Shown here in pieces: positions 40,377 to 49,890 of a stretch of DNA of 64,000 nucleotides (its first letter is position 1; each line of letters begins with the position of its first letter). The translations under genes and the position numbers were made by a program. This DNA comes from Enterococcus alcedinis (lineage in GTDB: Bacteria > Bacillota > Bacilli > Lactobacillales > Enterococcaceae): positions 1 to 64,000 of the forward strand of contig NZ_BMDT01000011.1 of the NCBI RefSeq assembly GCF_014635985.1, in the 5' to 3' direction. The notes beneath the pieces were generated by a model that had not been told where the DNA came from, made no database searches, and saw nothing but the letters and a program-made list of their open reading frames with translations.

Positions 40377-41750
40377 ATGAATGAAGTTTGGCAAGATAAG
40401 ATACCGCCACAAGACATAGAAGCAGAACAGGCCGTATTAGGTGCGATTTTTCTTGATAGTGATACCTTAATTGATGCGATGGAAATTATTGAAGCGCGAT
40501 CGTTTTATCGTCGATCTCATCAGATTATCTTTCAAAGTATGGTCCAATTGAATGACCGTAGTGAAGCAATCGATGTCATCACGCTAAAAGCTGAAATTGA
40601 GCGTAATAATTCGTTAGAAGATGTCGGTGGTATTAGTTATTTAACCGAATTGAGTCAGGCGACCCCTTCTTCTGCCAGCGTCGGTTATTATGCAAAAATT
40701 GTCGATGATAAGTTTGTTTTACGTCAGTTAATTCAAACGGCCAATCAAATTGTGACAAAAAGTTTTGAACAAGGCGATGATGTACAAAATATTGTCGATG
40801 AAGCAGAAAAAAGCATTTTAGAAGTATCGGAAAAACGCAATAGTACGGGTTTCCAATCGATTGCAGATGTCTTAAATAATACGATTGAAACGATCGATCG
40901 TTTAGCTCAAAATAATGAAGAAATTACCGGATTGCCGACTGGTTATCAAGCACTTGATAAAATGACAGCCGGATTACAAAAAGAAGAACTGATTATTTTA
41001 GCGGCGCGACCAGCCGTAGGTAAGACCGCATTTGCCTTAAATATCGCACAAAATGTTGGAACTAAAACCGATCAATCAGTGGCCATTTTTAGTCTAGAGA
41101 TGGGTGCCGAATCCCTTGTAAACCGAATGCTGTGTGCGGAAGGTTCGATTGAGGCAAGTCATTTAAGAACGGGACAGCTGAACGAAGAAGAGTGGCGCAA
41201 TTTAATTGTTGCGATGGGCAGTTTGTCGCGTGCGAATATTTTTATTGATGATACTGCCGGAATTAAAATTTCCGAAATTCGTGCACGATGTCGTAAATTG
41301 GCGCAAGAACGTGGTGGTTTAGGTCTGATTTTAATTGATTATTTACAATTAATCGAAGGAACTGGACGCGAAAACCGTCAACAAGAAGTTTCTGAAATTT
41401 CTCGTCAACTAAAAAAATTAGCCAAAGAATTAAAAGTTCCAGTAATCGCCTTATCACAGCTGTCACGTGGAGTGGAACAACGTCAAGATAAGCGACCAGT
41501 CCTAAGTGATATTCGTGAATCCGGTTCGATCGAGCAAGATGCCGATATCGTAGCTTTCTTGTATCGTGATGATTATTACGAACGTGAAGGTGGCGAAGAT
41601 GGTGAGCAACGGGAAGAACCACAAAATGATAACGTGATTGAAGTCATCATTGAAAAAAACCGTAGTGGTGCCCGTGGAACCGTGGAATTATTATTTATCA
41701 AAGAATACAATAAATTTTCTTCACTTTCACCAAGAGAAGAATTTGGCTAA
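40377..41750 (+). CDS. dnaB: Replicative DNA helicase DnaB (Bacillus DnaC)
   Basis: This 457-residue helicase has an N-terminal collar domain (about 1-150), a linker helix and a RecA-like domain with Walker A ARPAVGKTAFALN and Walker B LILIDYLQLI. It unwinds DNA at the fork as a hexamer. Its TAA is immediately followed by the left end of a structured repeat (AAGAGGTTAT). Confidence 0.97.
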   Translation: MNEVWQDKIPPQDIEAEQAVLGAIFLDSDTLIDAMEIIEARSFYRRSHQIIFQSMVQLNDRSEAIDVITLKAEIERNNSLEDVGGISYLTELSQATPSSASVGYYAKIVDDKFVLRQLIQTANQIVTKSFEQGDDVQNIVDEAEKSILEVSEKRNSTGFQSIADVLNNTIETIDRLAQNNEEITGLPTGYQALDKMTAGLQKEELIILAARPAVGKTAFALNIAQNVGTKTDQSVAIFSLEMGAESLVNRMLCAEGSIEASHLRTGQLNEEEWRNLIVAMGSLSRANIFIDDTAGIKISEIRARCRKLAQERGGLGLILIDYLQLIEGTGRENRQQEVSEISRQLKKLAKELKVPVIALSQLSRGVEQRQDKRPVLSDIRESGSIEQDADIVAFLYRDDYYEREGGEDGEQREEPQNDNVIEVIIEKNRSGARGTVELLFIKEYNKFSSLSPREEFG

Positions 41751-41871
41751 AAGAGGTTATAATAATGAACGTTCAGGTGCAAGAGATAAGAGGACATTAG
41801 AAAAAATCGTTTTTTGATTTTATTCTAGTGGACACTTATCTCCGCAGCACCTGTTCATTTTATACCGTTTA
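41748..41871 (+). repeat. Structured repeat, array R3 (single copy after dnaB)
   Basis: The unit starts at the dnaB stop (TAAAAGAGGTTAT) and ends ATACCGTTT. The basal GGT/ACC pair, outer AATGAAC/GTTCATT, middle GAGATAAG/CTTATCTC and apical CTAG-type helix are all paired. Confidence 0.88.
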
Positions 41872-41951
41872 AAAGCGATCCAACGGCAAGGTATGAGTGG
41901 ACAGTCAATCGTTCTTAGGGTGTTTTTCTCAAGTAGTTTTAAAATAAATAC

Positions 41952-41992
41952 GAAAAAACGTTAGCCTGTAAAATAGGCTAACGTTTTTTTAT
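41952..41992. terminator. Bidirectional terminator
   Basis: AACGTTAGCCT pairs with AGGCTAACGTT, flanked by A6 and T7 runs. It ends the dnaB transcript and the convergent ABC-F gene. The 41872-41951 stretch shows nothing else. Confidence 0.9.
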
Positions 41993-41998
41993 ATGAAA

Positions 41999-43624
41999 TT
42001 ATTTTGCGTACAATGCAGCAACACGTGCTTGTACGTCTTTATTTTCTAAGAATTCATCATAAGTTGTATCGGCACGGTCAACTACGCCATTATCTGAAAC
42101 GGTAATGATGCGGTTAGCGATCGTTTGGATAAACTGGTGGTCATGTGAAGCGAACAGTAAGACACCGTTAAAGGCAATTAGCCCGTCGTTTAACGCGGTG
42201 ATTGATTCTAAGTCTAAGTGGTTTGTAGGATCGTCTAAAACAAGGACATTCGCTTTTGAAAGCATGTTTTTAGAAAGCATACAACGAACTTTTTCTCCAC
42301 CGGATAAGACTTTGACTTTTTTCATTACTTCATCGCCAGAAAATAACATGCGACCTAAGAAGCTACGTAAAAAAGTATTATCATTTTCTTCTTTGTCTGC
42401 GTATTGACGTAACCAATCAACAATCGTTAAGTCGTTATCAAACTCAGCGCTAGGGTCAATCGGCAAGTAAGATTGACTGGTTGTAACACCCCAACGTACC
42501 GTTCCTTCATCAGGTGTAATCTCACCCATAATCACTTTAAATAACGTTGTTGTAGTAATATCGTCGTTTGCTAAGAAGGCAACTTTATCTTCACGACCTA
42601 AAGTAAATGAAATCTTATCTAAGATTTTTTTACCATCGATTGTCACGCTTACGTTCTCAACTTGTAAGACATCATTTCCGATTTCACGTTCTGGTTTGAA
42701 ACCAACGAATGGATAACGACGAGATGAAGGTTTAATATCATCCAATGTAATTTTATCTAACATTTTCTTACGAGACGTTGCTTGTTTGGATTTTGAAGCA
42801 TTCGCACTGAAACGCGCGATAAAATCTTGTAACTCTTTAATTTGTTCTTCTTTTTTCGAGTTTTGTTGTGACTGTAGACGCGTAGCTAATTGACTTGATT
42901 CCAACCAGAAGTCGTAGTTTCCAACAAATAATTGAATTTTACCAAAATCTAAATCGGCCATATGTGTACATACTTTGTTTAAGAAGTGGCGGTCATGGGA
43001 AACCACGATAACCGTGTTTTCAAAGTTAATTAAAAACTCTTCTAACCAAGCGATCGATTGGATATCCAATCCGTTTGTCGGCTCATCAAGTAATAGAACG
43101 TCAGGTTTGCCAAACAATGCTTGAGCAAGTAAAACTTTGACTTTTTGACCTGCATTTAAATCACTCATTTGTAAGTCATGCAATTCATCAGGTAAGTTTA
43201 AACCTTGTAATAGCATTGCCGCTTGAGATTCTGCTTCCCAACCGTCTAACTCAGCGAATTCGCCTTCTAGTTCTGCTGCACGAATCCCATCTTCATCACT
43301 GAAGTCTTCTTTCATGTAGATGGCATCTTTTTGTTTCATAACGTCATATAGACGTTTGTGTCCCATCATAACTGTTTCAAGTACACCAAATTCTTCGAAA
43401 TCAAAATGGTTTTGTTTTAAAATAGCTAAACGCTCATCTGGTCCTAAGGTTATATTTCCTGTTGAAGGCGAAATTTCACCAGATAGAATTTTCAAGAAAG
43501 TTGATTTACCAGCTCCATTTGCACCGATCAAACCATAACAATTTCCAGGGGTAAATTTAATATTTACATCATCAAAAAGTTTGCGATCTGAAAAATGCAA
43601 ACTAACATCACTTACTGTAATCAA
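41999..43624 (-). CDS. ABC-F family ATPase (YbiT-like)
   Basis: This 541-residue soluble protein has two ABC domains and no membrane segments. The first has Walker A GLIGANGAGKST and VLLLDEPTNGLD but a degenerate signature LNAGQKV. The second has FLANDDITTTT in place of a classical Walker A, with an intact LSGGEKVR signature and DDPTNHLD. ABC-F proteins act on the ribosome. This architecture resembles YbiT-type housekeeping members rather than known antibiotic-protection factors, but subfamily placement by eye is uncertain. It is transcribed alone. Confidence 0.88.
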   Translation of the reverse strand: MITVSDVSLHFSDRKLFDDVNIKFTPGNCYGLIGANGAGKSTFLKILSGEISPSTGNITLGPDERLAILKQNHFDFEEFGVLETVMMGHKRLYDVMKQKDAIYMKEDFSDEDGIRAAELEGEFAELDGWEAESQAAMLLQGLNLPDELHDLQMSDLNAGQKVKVLLAQALFGKPDVLLLDEPTNGLDIQSIAWLEEFLINFENTVIVVSHDRHFLNKVCTHMADLDFGKIQLFVGNYDFWLESSQLATRLQSQQNSKKEEQIKELQDFIARFSANASKSKQATSRKKMLDKITLDDIKPSSRRYPFVGFKPEREIGNDVLQVENVSVTIDGKKILDKISFTLGREDKVAFLANDDITTTTLFKVIMGEITPDEGTVRWGVTTSQSYLPIDPSAEFDNDLTIVDWLRQYADKEENDNTFLRSFLGRMLFSGDEVMKKVKVLSGGEKVRCMLSKNMLSKANVLVLDDPTNHLDLESITALNDGLIAFNGVLLFASHDHQFIQTIANRIITVSDNGVVDRADTTYDEFLENKDVQARVAALYAK

Positions 43625-43827
43625 GTCTTTTCCTCACTTTAATTTTTATTGACAAAGGTCTCTATGCATTATAGTAGGAATATGTGAAATTTTCAAGTAA
43701 ATCACTGTAAGACTACTTTTTTCATGAGAATTCGGCTTGCCTAAAAAAAATATACTATAACTAAAAAATGTGATATGCTACAAGTATTAAATACTGATTT
43801 TTTTTATTTAGGGAGGGAAGAAATCCA

Positions 43828-44646
43828 ATGATCGATTGGTTCATGACGTTAGCTCCATGGCAACAGGCATTATTAGGAACAACTTTTACTTACTTGATGA
43901 CCGCACTTGGTGCAGGATTAGTTTTTTTCTTTAAAAATATTAATCGAAATGTACTAAGCTTGATGTTAGGTTTTGCTTCAGGTGTGATGATTGCGGCCAG
44001 TTTTTGGTCATTACTTGATCCGGCGATTGCGCAAGCAGAAGAAAATGGGCATATTGCATGGCTGGTTGTCAGCATTGGCTTTGGATTAGGCGGACTATTC
44101 CTTTACGCAGCAGATAAAATTTTACCGCACATTCATTTTGGTGCGAATAAAAAAGAAGAAGGTATTCCAAGTCATTTAAAACGAACGGTCTTATTAGTTT
44201 TTTCAATTACGTTACACAATATTCCAGAAGGCTTAGCCGTTGGAGTGGCATTTGGAGCCGCAGCCAGCGCTGATGATCCACGTGCTGCAGTATTGGGTGC
44301 CTTATCGCTAGCCATTGGTATTGGAATTCAAAATTTTCCAGAAGGGGCGGCTGTTTCGATTCCGCTACAACAAGAAGGTCTCAGCCGATTTAAATCCTTT
44401 TTCCATGGACAAGCTTCGGGGTTAGTTGAACCGATTGCGGGTGTCGCGGGCGCTCTACTTGTCGTTAAGATGACGCCGATTTTACCTTATGCCTTAGCGT
44501 TTGCTGCCGGAGCGATGATTTATGTCGTAGTTGAAGAGCTGATTCCTGAAGCTCGAATTTCAACAGAAGGTCATCGCCACTTTGGTGTTTTTGGAACGAT
44601 GCTTGGCTTTATTATTATGATGATACTAGACGTAGCTTTAGGGTAA
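43828..44646 (+). CDS. ZIP family metal transporter
   Basis: This 272-residue polytopic protein has about eight membrane segments. The ZIP metal-binding motifs HNIPEGLAVG and QNFPEGAAVS sit in adjacent helices, followed by a conserved EELIPEA. It resembles GufA/ZupT-type importers of zinc, perhaps also iron or manganese. The specificity is inferred only from family. GGGAGGG precedes the ATG. Single gene, convergent with a small membrane protein. Confidence 0.92.
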   Translation: MIDWFMTLAPWQQALLGTTFTYLMTALGAGLVFFFKNINRNVLSLMLGFASGVMIAASFWSLLDPAIAQAEENGHIAWLVVSIGFGLGGLFLYAADKILPHIHFGANKKEEGIPSHLKRTVLLVFSITLHNIPEGLAVGVAFGAAASADDPRAAVLGALSLAIGIGIQNFPEGAAVSIPLQQEGLSRFKSFFHGQASGLVEPIAGVAGALLVVKMTPILPYALAFAAGAMIYVVVEELIPEARISTEGHRHFGVFGTMLGFIIMMILDVALG

Positions 44647-44650
44647 CAAA

Positions 44651-44697
44651 AAAAATCAGAGACAACCATCCTCTTCAGGATGATGTCTCTGATTTTT
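44651..44697. terminator. Bidirectional terminator overlapping the small membrane protein gene
   Basis: AAAAATCAGAGACA (44651-44664) pairs with TGTCTCTGATTTTT (44684-44697), with an inner CATCCT/AGGATG. Its right arm encodes the last codons of the minus-strand gene at 44675. Confidence 0.9.
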
Positions 44698-45022
44698 TAT
44701 TTTTCTTTTTTTGTTCACTATTTAAGAAGAATATCAAAGTGAAAGCAAGTAAAATCAAAGTTGTAGGGGGATCAACTGTTTTAATCTGTTGTATTTGCGC
44801 CAAAATGCTAAGTATCGTAGTGCTTAAATAAAGCAAACTAAAATACAAATAGCGCGTATTAACTGGAATCGCCCGTATTTTACAAAAGAAAAACAAGGCA
44901 ATACTTGCCGGGAAAATCACGGCACCTAAATTGACATTTTCTGATCCAGATAAGACAGCAAAAATCCCAAAAATCGCTAAGAATGCAAAGAATCGACTGA
45001 GATAAGAAAGGCTTTTGTTTAT
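44675..45022 (-). CDS. Small hydrophobic membrane protein, possible AUA start
   Basis: The frame encodes about 115 residues with four hydrophobic segments and a lysine-rich tail (EQKKKNKKSETSS). The only ribosome binding site (AGGAG) lies 9 nt before an ATA codon at 45022-45020, with an in-frame TAG just upstream. No ATG, GTG or TTG occurs until GTG at 44920, which would remove the first helix and has no good site. Either initiation is at AUA, or the ATG was mutated, or the short form is made. I do not recognise the family. It is 25 nt after proA. Confidence 0.5.
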   Translation of the reverse strand: MNKSLSYLSRFFAFLAIFGIFAVLSGSENVNLGAVIFPASIALFFFCKIRAIPVNTRYLYFSLLYLSTTILSILAQIQQIKTVDPPTTLILLAFTLIFFLNSEQKKKNKKSETSS

Positions 45023-45047
45023 TTTAAACCACTCCTAACTAGAAAAT

Positions 45048-46295
45048 TTATTTCCGAACTTGTCCGTTTCCGTAAACAATGTATTTCGTAGAAGTTAATT
45101 CCATTAATCCCATCGGGCCACGCGCATGGAGTTTTTGCGTTGAGATCCCAATTTCAGCACCAAAACCAAACATAAATCCATCGGTAAATCGCGTAGAGGC
45201 ATTTACGTAAACTGCGGCAGCGTCAACTTCGTTCAAGAAGCGCTGAGTTGAAAAATAATTATTTGAAACGATCGCTTCAGAGTGACCGGTTCCATAATGA
45301 TTAATGTGAGTCATCGCTTCGTCTAACGAATGAACGACTTTAATTGCTAGCATTAAATCTAAGTATTCTGTTTCCCAATCGTGCTCAGTTGCCAATTCAG
45401 CAGTTTGTAAGTAGGCTTTGGCTTGTTTATCAGCAAAAAGTTTTACGCCAGCTGGAGCGAGTAATTTTTCGAGTTCAGATAAGAAGACCGGTGCTACGGA
45501 TTCATGGACTAAAATGGTTTCAATCGCATTACAAACGGAAGGACGTTGCACTTTGGCGTTGAATGTGATGTCTAATGCCATTTGTAGATCAATGTCTTCA
45601 TCGATGTAAATATGGTTATTTCCCGTTCCTGTTTCAATGACTGGTACGGTTGCAGATTCTTTCACACGACGAATTAAACCAGCGCCACCACGTGGAATAA
45701 GCACGTCCAAATATTGATTTAGACGCATAAATTCATTTGCGACTTCATACGATTGATCGGTAATCAGTTGAATCGCATGGGGAGTGACATGATTAGCAAT
45801 CAGTGTGTCTTGTAAAATCGTGACTAATTGTTGATTTGAATGACTGGCTTCTCTGCCACCACGTAAAATCACTGCATTCCCAGTTTTAAAACAAAGACTC
45901 GCTGCATCGACGGTCACATTTGGACGAGATTCATAAATAATCCCAATCACACCAAGAGGGACACGTTGGCGTCCAATCATTAACCCATCTTCGTTTTTGA
46001 TCATTTTTTCAATTTCACCGATTGGATCTGTCAGCATAGCGACTTGACGTACCCCTTCTGCGATTTGTAAGATTCGTTCTTTGGTTAAACGTAAACGATC
46101 AAGCATCGTTTCTGCCATGCCATTTTCTTTGGCCAAAACTAGATCTTTCTCATTAGCGGATAAAATAAGTGCGATATTTTCTTCAAGGGCGGTCGCCATT
46201 TTTTCTAGTAATTGGTTTTTGTGGTTCGTATCTAAAAGGGCCAATTTTTGGCTCGCTGCTTTTGCTTGTTGTCCAAATAAAGTTAAATCCGTCAT
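45048..46295 (-). CDS. proA: Gamma-glutamyl phosphate reductase
   Basis: This 415-residue aldehyde-dehydrogenase-fold enzyme reduces gamma-glutamyl phosphate in proline synthesis. The catalytic cysteine lies in [16 protein letters not shown]. Its ATG immediately follows the proB stop, with the ribosome site AGGAGG inside the proB end, so the two are translationally coupled. Confidence 0.97.
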   Translation of the reverse strand: MTDLTLFGQQAKAASQKLALLDTNHKNQLLEKMATALEENIALILSANEKDLVLAKENGMAETMLDRLRLTKERILQIAEGVRQVAMLTDPIGEIEKMIKNEDGLMIGRQRVPLGVIGIIYESRPNVTVDAASLCFKTGNAVILRGGREASHSNQQLVTILQDTLIANHVTPHAIQLITDQSYEVANEFMRLNQYLDVLIPRGGAGLIRRVKESATVPVIETGTGNNHIYIDEDIDLQMALDITFNAKVQRPSVCNAIETILVHESVAPVFLSELEKLLAPAGVKLFADKQAKAYLQTAELATEHDWETEYLDLMLAIKVVHSLDEAMTHINHYGTGHSEAIVSNNYFSTQRFLNEVDAAAVYVNASTRFTDGFMFGFGAEIGISTQKLHARGPMGLMELTSTKYIVYGNGQVRK

Positions 46296-47102
46296 TTATT
46301 TTCCTCCTTTTTTAAAAAGCGTGCCAATTTCAGCACCATTTAAAATATCAAAAATAATTTTTGGTTGTTTCCCATTGGCTAAGACCATACTGCTATCAAT
46401 TTCAAAAACGCGTTGAGCAGCTTTTAATTTGCTACTCATGCCGCCAGTTCCAAACGTACTGCCTGGACCGGTTGCTTGAGCCATCGTTTCTTCGGTAATT
46501 TCTTGAATATGGTTGTATAAAAGAGCTTCTGGATTATTCGCAGGGTTTTCCGAATAGAAACCATCAATATCTGACAACATAATCAATAATTCGGCCTTTG
46601 TCAGTTGTGCCACAATCGCTGAAAGTTGGTCATTGTCACCAAATTTGGTTGAATGTTCGAGTTCGTCAATGGCCACGGTGTCATTTTCATTGATAATCGG
46701 AATAATGCCCATATCAAGTAGTTGTTCTAACGTATTAATGACATTTTTACGGCTTTCAGGGTATTCGATGACATCACGAGTCAATAAGATTTGAGCGGTT
46801 TGTTGGCTGTAACTCATAAAACGTTGGGCATAAATATTCATCAAAGCAGCTTGACCAACAGCTGCGACAGCTTGTTGTTCGGGAATTGAGGTGGGTCGTT
46901 TCGTTAAATTCAACTGGTGCATACCAACACCAATGGCACCTGATGAAACTAAAATCACTTCTTTTCCTTTGTTTTTTAAATCAGTTAAAACAAAAGACAG
47001 TTCATCAATAGCCGATAAATTAATGGTCCCATTTGAATGGATAAGTGAGCTTGTTCCGACTTTGATAACTAAACGTTGTGTATTCTTTAACGATTGACGC
47101 AT
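46296..47102 (-). CDS. proB: Glutamate 5-kinase
   Basis: This 268-residue amino-acid kinase has VIKVGTSSLI near the N-terminus, VSSGAIGVG, NENDTVA and TGGMSSKLKAA. The C-terminal PUA domain of longer homologues (about 370 residues) is absent, as in many lactobacilli and enterococci. It is first in proBA. No proline T-box was seen upstream; a weak promoter (ATGACG, 17 nt, TACAAT) lies at 47145-47173. Confidence 0.96.
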   Translation of the reverse strand: MRQSLKNTQRLVIKVGTSSLIHSNGTINLSAIDELSFVLTDLKNKGKEVILVSSGAIGVGMHQLNLTKRPTSIPEQQAVAAVGQAALMNIYAQRFMSYSQQTAQILLTRDVIEYPESRKNVINTLEQLLDMGIIPIINENDTVAIDELEHSTKFGDNDQLSAIVAQLTKAELLIMLSDIDGFYSENPANNPEALLYNHIQEITEETMAQATGPGSTFGTGGMSSKLKAAQRVFEIDSSMVLANGKQPKIIFDILNGAEIGTLFKKGGK

Positions 47103-47296
47103 TTCTTCACCTCATAATAGTAGTAGATTTAAAGACTTTGTCCTATTGTACTAGTAAATTATGATTTCGTCATGTTTTATTCGTTTGTTGTTTGAATTAT
47201 CTAAAAATTCATAAAGAATGCGACAATTTTAATTCAGATTCTAACTTTTAGGGAAGTTATGTTAAAATGGGAATAGCATTTTATTGGAGGATGAAC

Positions 47297-47803
47297 ATGA
47301 AAATACGTGGATTTGAAGTAGTAACAAGTTATGAAGGACAAGGAATTAATCTTCCGCAAAGAGCAACCCATCAAGCAGCAGGCTATGATTTTGAAGCAGC
47401 CGCAGATGTCACGATTCCAAGTATTTGGAAACAATGGTTCAGTCGCCGAGTTGGTGATGAAACACAATTACAAAAGAAAATTAAACCAGTACTCGTTCCT
47501 ACGGGGATTAAGTCATATATGGGCGAAGATGAGTTTTTACAATTAGCGAATCGTTCAAGTAACCCACTGAAACGTTTCTTAGTGTTATCAAATGGTATCG
47601 GTGTAATTGATAGTGATTATTACAATAATCCAGGGAATGAAGGACACATTATGTTCCAATTTACGAACTTTGGGTTAACTGATTTAACAATTAAAAAAGG
47701 CGAGAAAATTGGACAAGGCATCTTTTTACCTTTCCTAAAAGCTGATCAAGATCAAAGTCTGAGTCAACGAACAGGTGGCTTTGGCTCGTCGGATGCTGTT
47801 TAA
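47297..47803 (+). CDS. dut: dUTP diphosphatase
   Basis: This 168-residue trimeric dUTPase has its five motifs in order: [42 protein letters not shown] and RTGGFGSS. It hydrolyses dUTP to dUMP and keeps uracil out of DNA. The ATG at 47297 is 6 nt after GGAGG; an ATG at 47291 abuts that site. It is 17 nt upstream of radA. Confidence 0.95.
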   Translation: MKIRGFEVVTSYEGQGINLPQRATHQAAGYDFEAAADVTIPSIWKQWFSRRVGDETQLQKKIKPVLVPTGIKSYMGEDEFLQLANRSSNPLKRFLVLSNGIGVIDSDYYNNPGNEGHIMFQFTNFGLTDLTIKKGEKIGQGIFLPFLKADQDQSLSQRTGGFGSSDAV

Positions 47804-47820
47804 AAAGTAGGAGGAATACA

Positions 47821-49191
47821 TTGGCAAAAAAAGCAAAAACACATTTTGAATGTCAACACTGTGGTTATATTTCGCCACGTTATTTGGGAAAATGCCCGAA
47901 TTGTAATAGCTGGAATTCATTAGTGGAAGAAAAAATACAAGATACATCTGATCGCAGAAGTCGTACGACCTTAACAGGTAAGAAAATGCAGCCGATGCGT
48001 TTAAACGAGGTCGTTGCACGGAAAGAACCGCGTGTGAAAACCGACTTAGAGGAATTAAACCGCGTGTTAGGTGGAGGTGTTGTTCCAGGATCGATGGTGT
48101 TACTTGGAGGCGATCCGGGAATTGGAAAATCAACACTCTTATTACAAGTTTCGCAGCAATTAGCGGCAACTGGTGGTAAGGTGCTGTACGTTTCTGGTGA
48201 GGAAAGTGCTGAACAAATCAAGATGCGTGCGGAGCGTTTAGGAGCAACGCGTGATGAGTTTTATTTATACGCAGAAACCGATATGACTGACGTTCGTAAA
48301 GCGATTGAAACGTTAGAACCAAGCTATGTGATTATCGATTCGATACAAACGATGACGCAACCAGATATTAGTAGTGTTGCTGGGAGTGTGAGTCAAGTTC
48401 GTGAGACGACCGCAGAATTACTGAAAATCGCCAAAACAAATGGCATTGCAATTTTTATTGTCGGTCACGTGACGAAAGAAGGCTCGATTGCCGGGCCGCG
48501 TATGTTAGAGCACATGGTGGATACCGTTTTGTATTTTGAAGGCGAGCAACATCAAAGCTTCCGAATCTTACGAGCGGTCAAAAACCGTTTTGGTTCAACA
48601 AATGAAATTGGTATTTTTGAAATGCGTGAGGGTGGCTTGTATGAAGTCGCTAACCCCTCACAAGTCTTTTTAGAAGAACGTTTAGCAGGCGCGACAGGAT
48701 CATCCATTGTCGTTGCGATGGAGGGAACTCGCCCGCTCTTAGTTGAAATCCAAGCATTAATTACACCAACCATGTTCGGTAATGCCAAACGAACAACGAC
48801 AGGGCTTGATTTTAATCGAGTATCATTAATTATGGCCGTTTTAGAAAAACGAGCAGGATTACTCTTACAAAACCAAGATGCCTATTTAAAAGCCGCAGGT
48901 GGTGTAAAACTCAACGAACCGGCGATTGATTTGGCACTAGCCATCAGTATCGCATCTAGTTACAACGAAAAAGGGACGAGTCCTACGGAGTGTTTTATCG
49001 GTGAAATTGGTCTAACCGGTGAAATTCGTCGCGTTACATCAATTGAACAACGGGTTAAAGAAGTCCAAAAACTAGGATTCACGAAAGTCTATGTTCCGAA
49101 AAACAACCTAGTCAACTGGACCCCACCCAAGAATATCGAAGTCGTTCCAGTCGCAACACTAGAAGAAGCCCTAAGAAAAGTTTTTAAGTAA
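47821..49191 (+). CDS. radA: DNA repair protein RadA/Sms
   Basis: This 456-residue protein has a zinc finger (C11, C14, C25, C28), a RecA-like core with Walker [11 protein letters not shown], the RadA motif KNRFG and a Lon-like C-terminal domain. It aids recombination-intermediate processing and branch migration. TTG start behind GTAGGAGG. Its stop codon is the first base-triplet of repeat array R4. Confidence 0.96.
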   Translation: MAKKAKTHFECQHCGYISPRYLGKCPNCNSWNSLVEEKIQDTSDRRSRTTLTGKKMQPMRLNEVVARKEPRVKTDLEELNRVLGGGVVPGSMVLLGGDPGIGKSTLLLQVSQQLAATGGKVLYVSGEESAEQIKMRAERLGATRDEFYLYAETDMTDVRKAIETLEPSYVIIDSIQTMTQPDISSVAGSVSQVRETTAELLKIAKTNGIAIFIVGHVTKEGSIAGPRMLEHMVDTVLYFEGEQHQSFRILRAVKNRFGSTNEIGIFEMREGGLYEVANPSQVFLEERLAGATGSSIVVAMEGTRPLLVEIQALITPTMFGNAKRTTTGLDFNRVSLIMAVLEKRAGLLLQNQDAYLKAAGGVKLNEPAIDLALAISIASSYNEKGTSPTECFIGEIGLTGEIRRVTSIEQRVKEVQKLGFTKVYVPKNNLVNWTPPKNIEVVPVATLEEALRKVFK

Positions 49192-49313
49192 AAGAGGCTA
49201 TTTTTGAAGCGTTTAGGGGGTGAGTAATAAGCAAGAAATCGTTTGAAAGTGCTCTTTACTTTCAAAAATATTTTGGCTTATTACCGAACCCCTACATCAA
49301 AAATGCCGTTTCA
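49189..49313 (+). repeat. Structured repeat, array R4 copy 1
   Basis: This copy is nearly perfectly paired: ATTTTTGA/TCAAAAAT (outer), TAGGGG/CCCCTA, GTAATAAGC/GCTTATTAC (middle) and TTTGAAAGT/ACTTTCAAA (apical). Its first three bases are the radA stop codon. Confidence 0.93.
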
Positions 49314-49437
49314 AATAAGAGGCTATAAAATGAGCGCTTAGCGACAAGAGATAGGAGGGCGTTAGAAAAAATCGTTCTTTGATTTTATTCTAGTGACCAC
49401 CTATCTCCGCAGTCGCTGCACATTTTATGCCGTTTCA
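49314..49437 (+). repeat. Structured repeat, array R4 copy 2
   Basis: All four helices differ from copy 1 yet stay paired: ATAAAATG/CATTTTAT, TAGCGAC/GTCGCTG, AGATAGG/CCTATCT, and an apical stem with TTAGAA opposite TTCTAG. Confidence 0.93.
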
Positions 49438-49561
49438 AAATAGAGGCTATTACTTGGGCGCTTTGGCTCGATAAATAAGTACAGCTTACGAAAAAATCGC
49501 TTTTTGATTTTATTCGAAAGCAGTCTTATTTCTGAGAGTCAGCCCAAGAAATGCCGTTTCA
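49438..49561 (+). repeat. Structured repeat, array R4 copy 3
   Basis: Paired segments are CTTGGGC/GCCCAAG, TGGCTC/GAGAGTCA (with a wobble and bulge) and AAATAAG/CTTATTT. Confidence 0.92.
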
Positions 49562-49683
49562 GTTAGAGGTTATTTTTAAAGCGTTTAGGCACGAAAGATA
49601 AGCAAACTCTCCGAAAAAATGGCACTTTCATTTTTATCGGAGAAGGCTTATCTCTGAGTGACTGCTTAAAAAATACCGTTTTA
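49562..49683 (+). repeat. Structured repeat, array R4 copy 4
   Basis: GGTTAT opens and ATACC closes the unit. Paired segments are ATTTTTAAAGC/GCTTAAAAAAT (bulged), AGATAAGC/GCTTATCT and CTCCGAAAAAATG/CATTTTTATCGGAG. It is related to array R2 copy 3. Confidence 0.92.
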
Positions 49684-49806
49684 ATCAGAGGCAACAAATG
49701 AAGCATTTAGTGTCGAGTCGTAAGGCAAGAATGATTTGAAAGTGTTCTTTACTTTCAAAAACATTCTAACTTATGACCGAGACACTGCCTCATTTATGCC
49801 GTTTCA
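49684..49806 (+). repeat. Structured repeat, array R4 copy 5
   Basis: Paired segments are AAATGA/TCATTT, AGTGTC/GACACT, GTCGTAAG/CTTATGAC (wobble) and TTTGAAAGTG/ACTTTCAAA. Confidence 0.92.
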
Positions 49807-49860
49807 AATCAGAGGCTATTATTTGGACGTTTTGGCTCGATAAATAAGTTTTGTTTTACA
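49807..49860 (+). repeat. Structured repeat, array R4 copy 6, 5' half only
   Basis: AATCAGAGGCTATTATTTGG and the following TTTTGGCTCGATAAATAAGT repeat the left half of copy 3, then stop abruptly just before the yacL ribosome binding site. Confidence 0.8.
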
Positions 49861-49890
49861 AAAAATAAAAATCAAATAGGAGGTTAAGTT

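Noticed and set aside
48464-48473. GTCACGTGAC in radA as a parS site
   Set aside because: It is a short palindrome lacking the conserved outer bases of parS.
49189-49860. Possible CRISPR array
   Set aside because: Units are 124 bp with variable helices and short conserved loops, not short identical repeats with unique spacers, and no cas gene is near.
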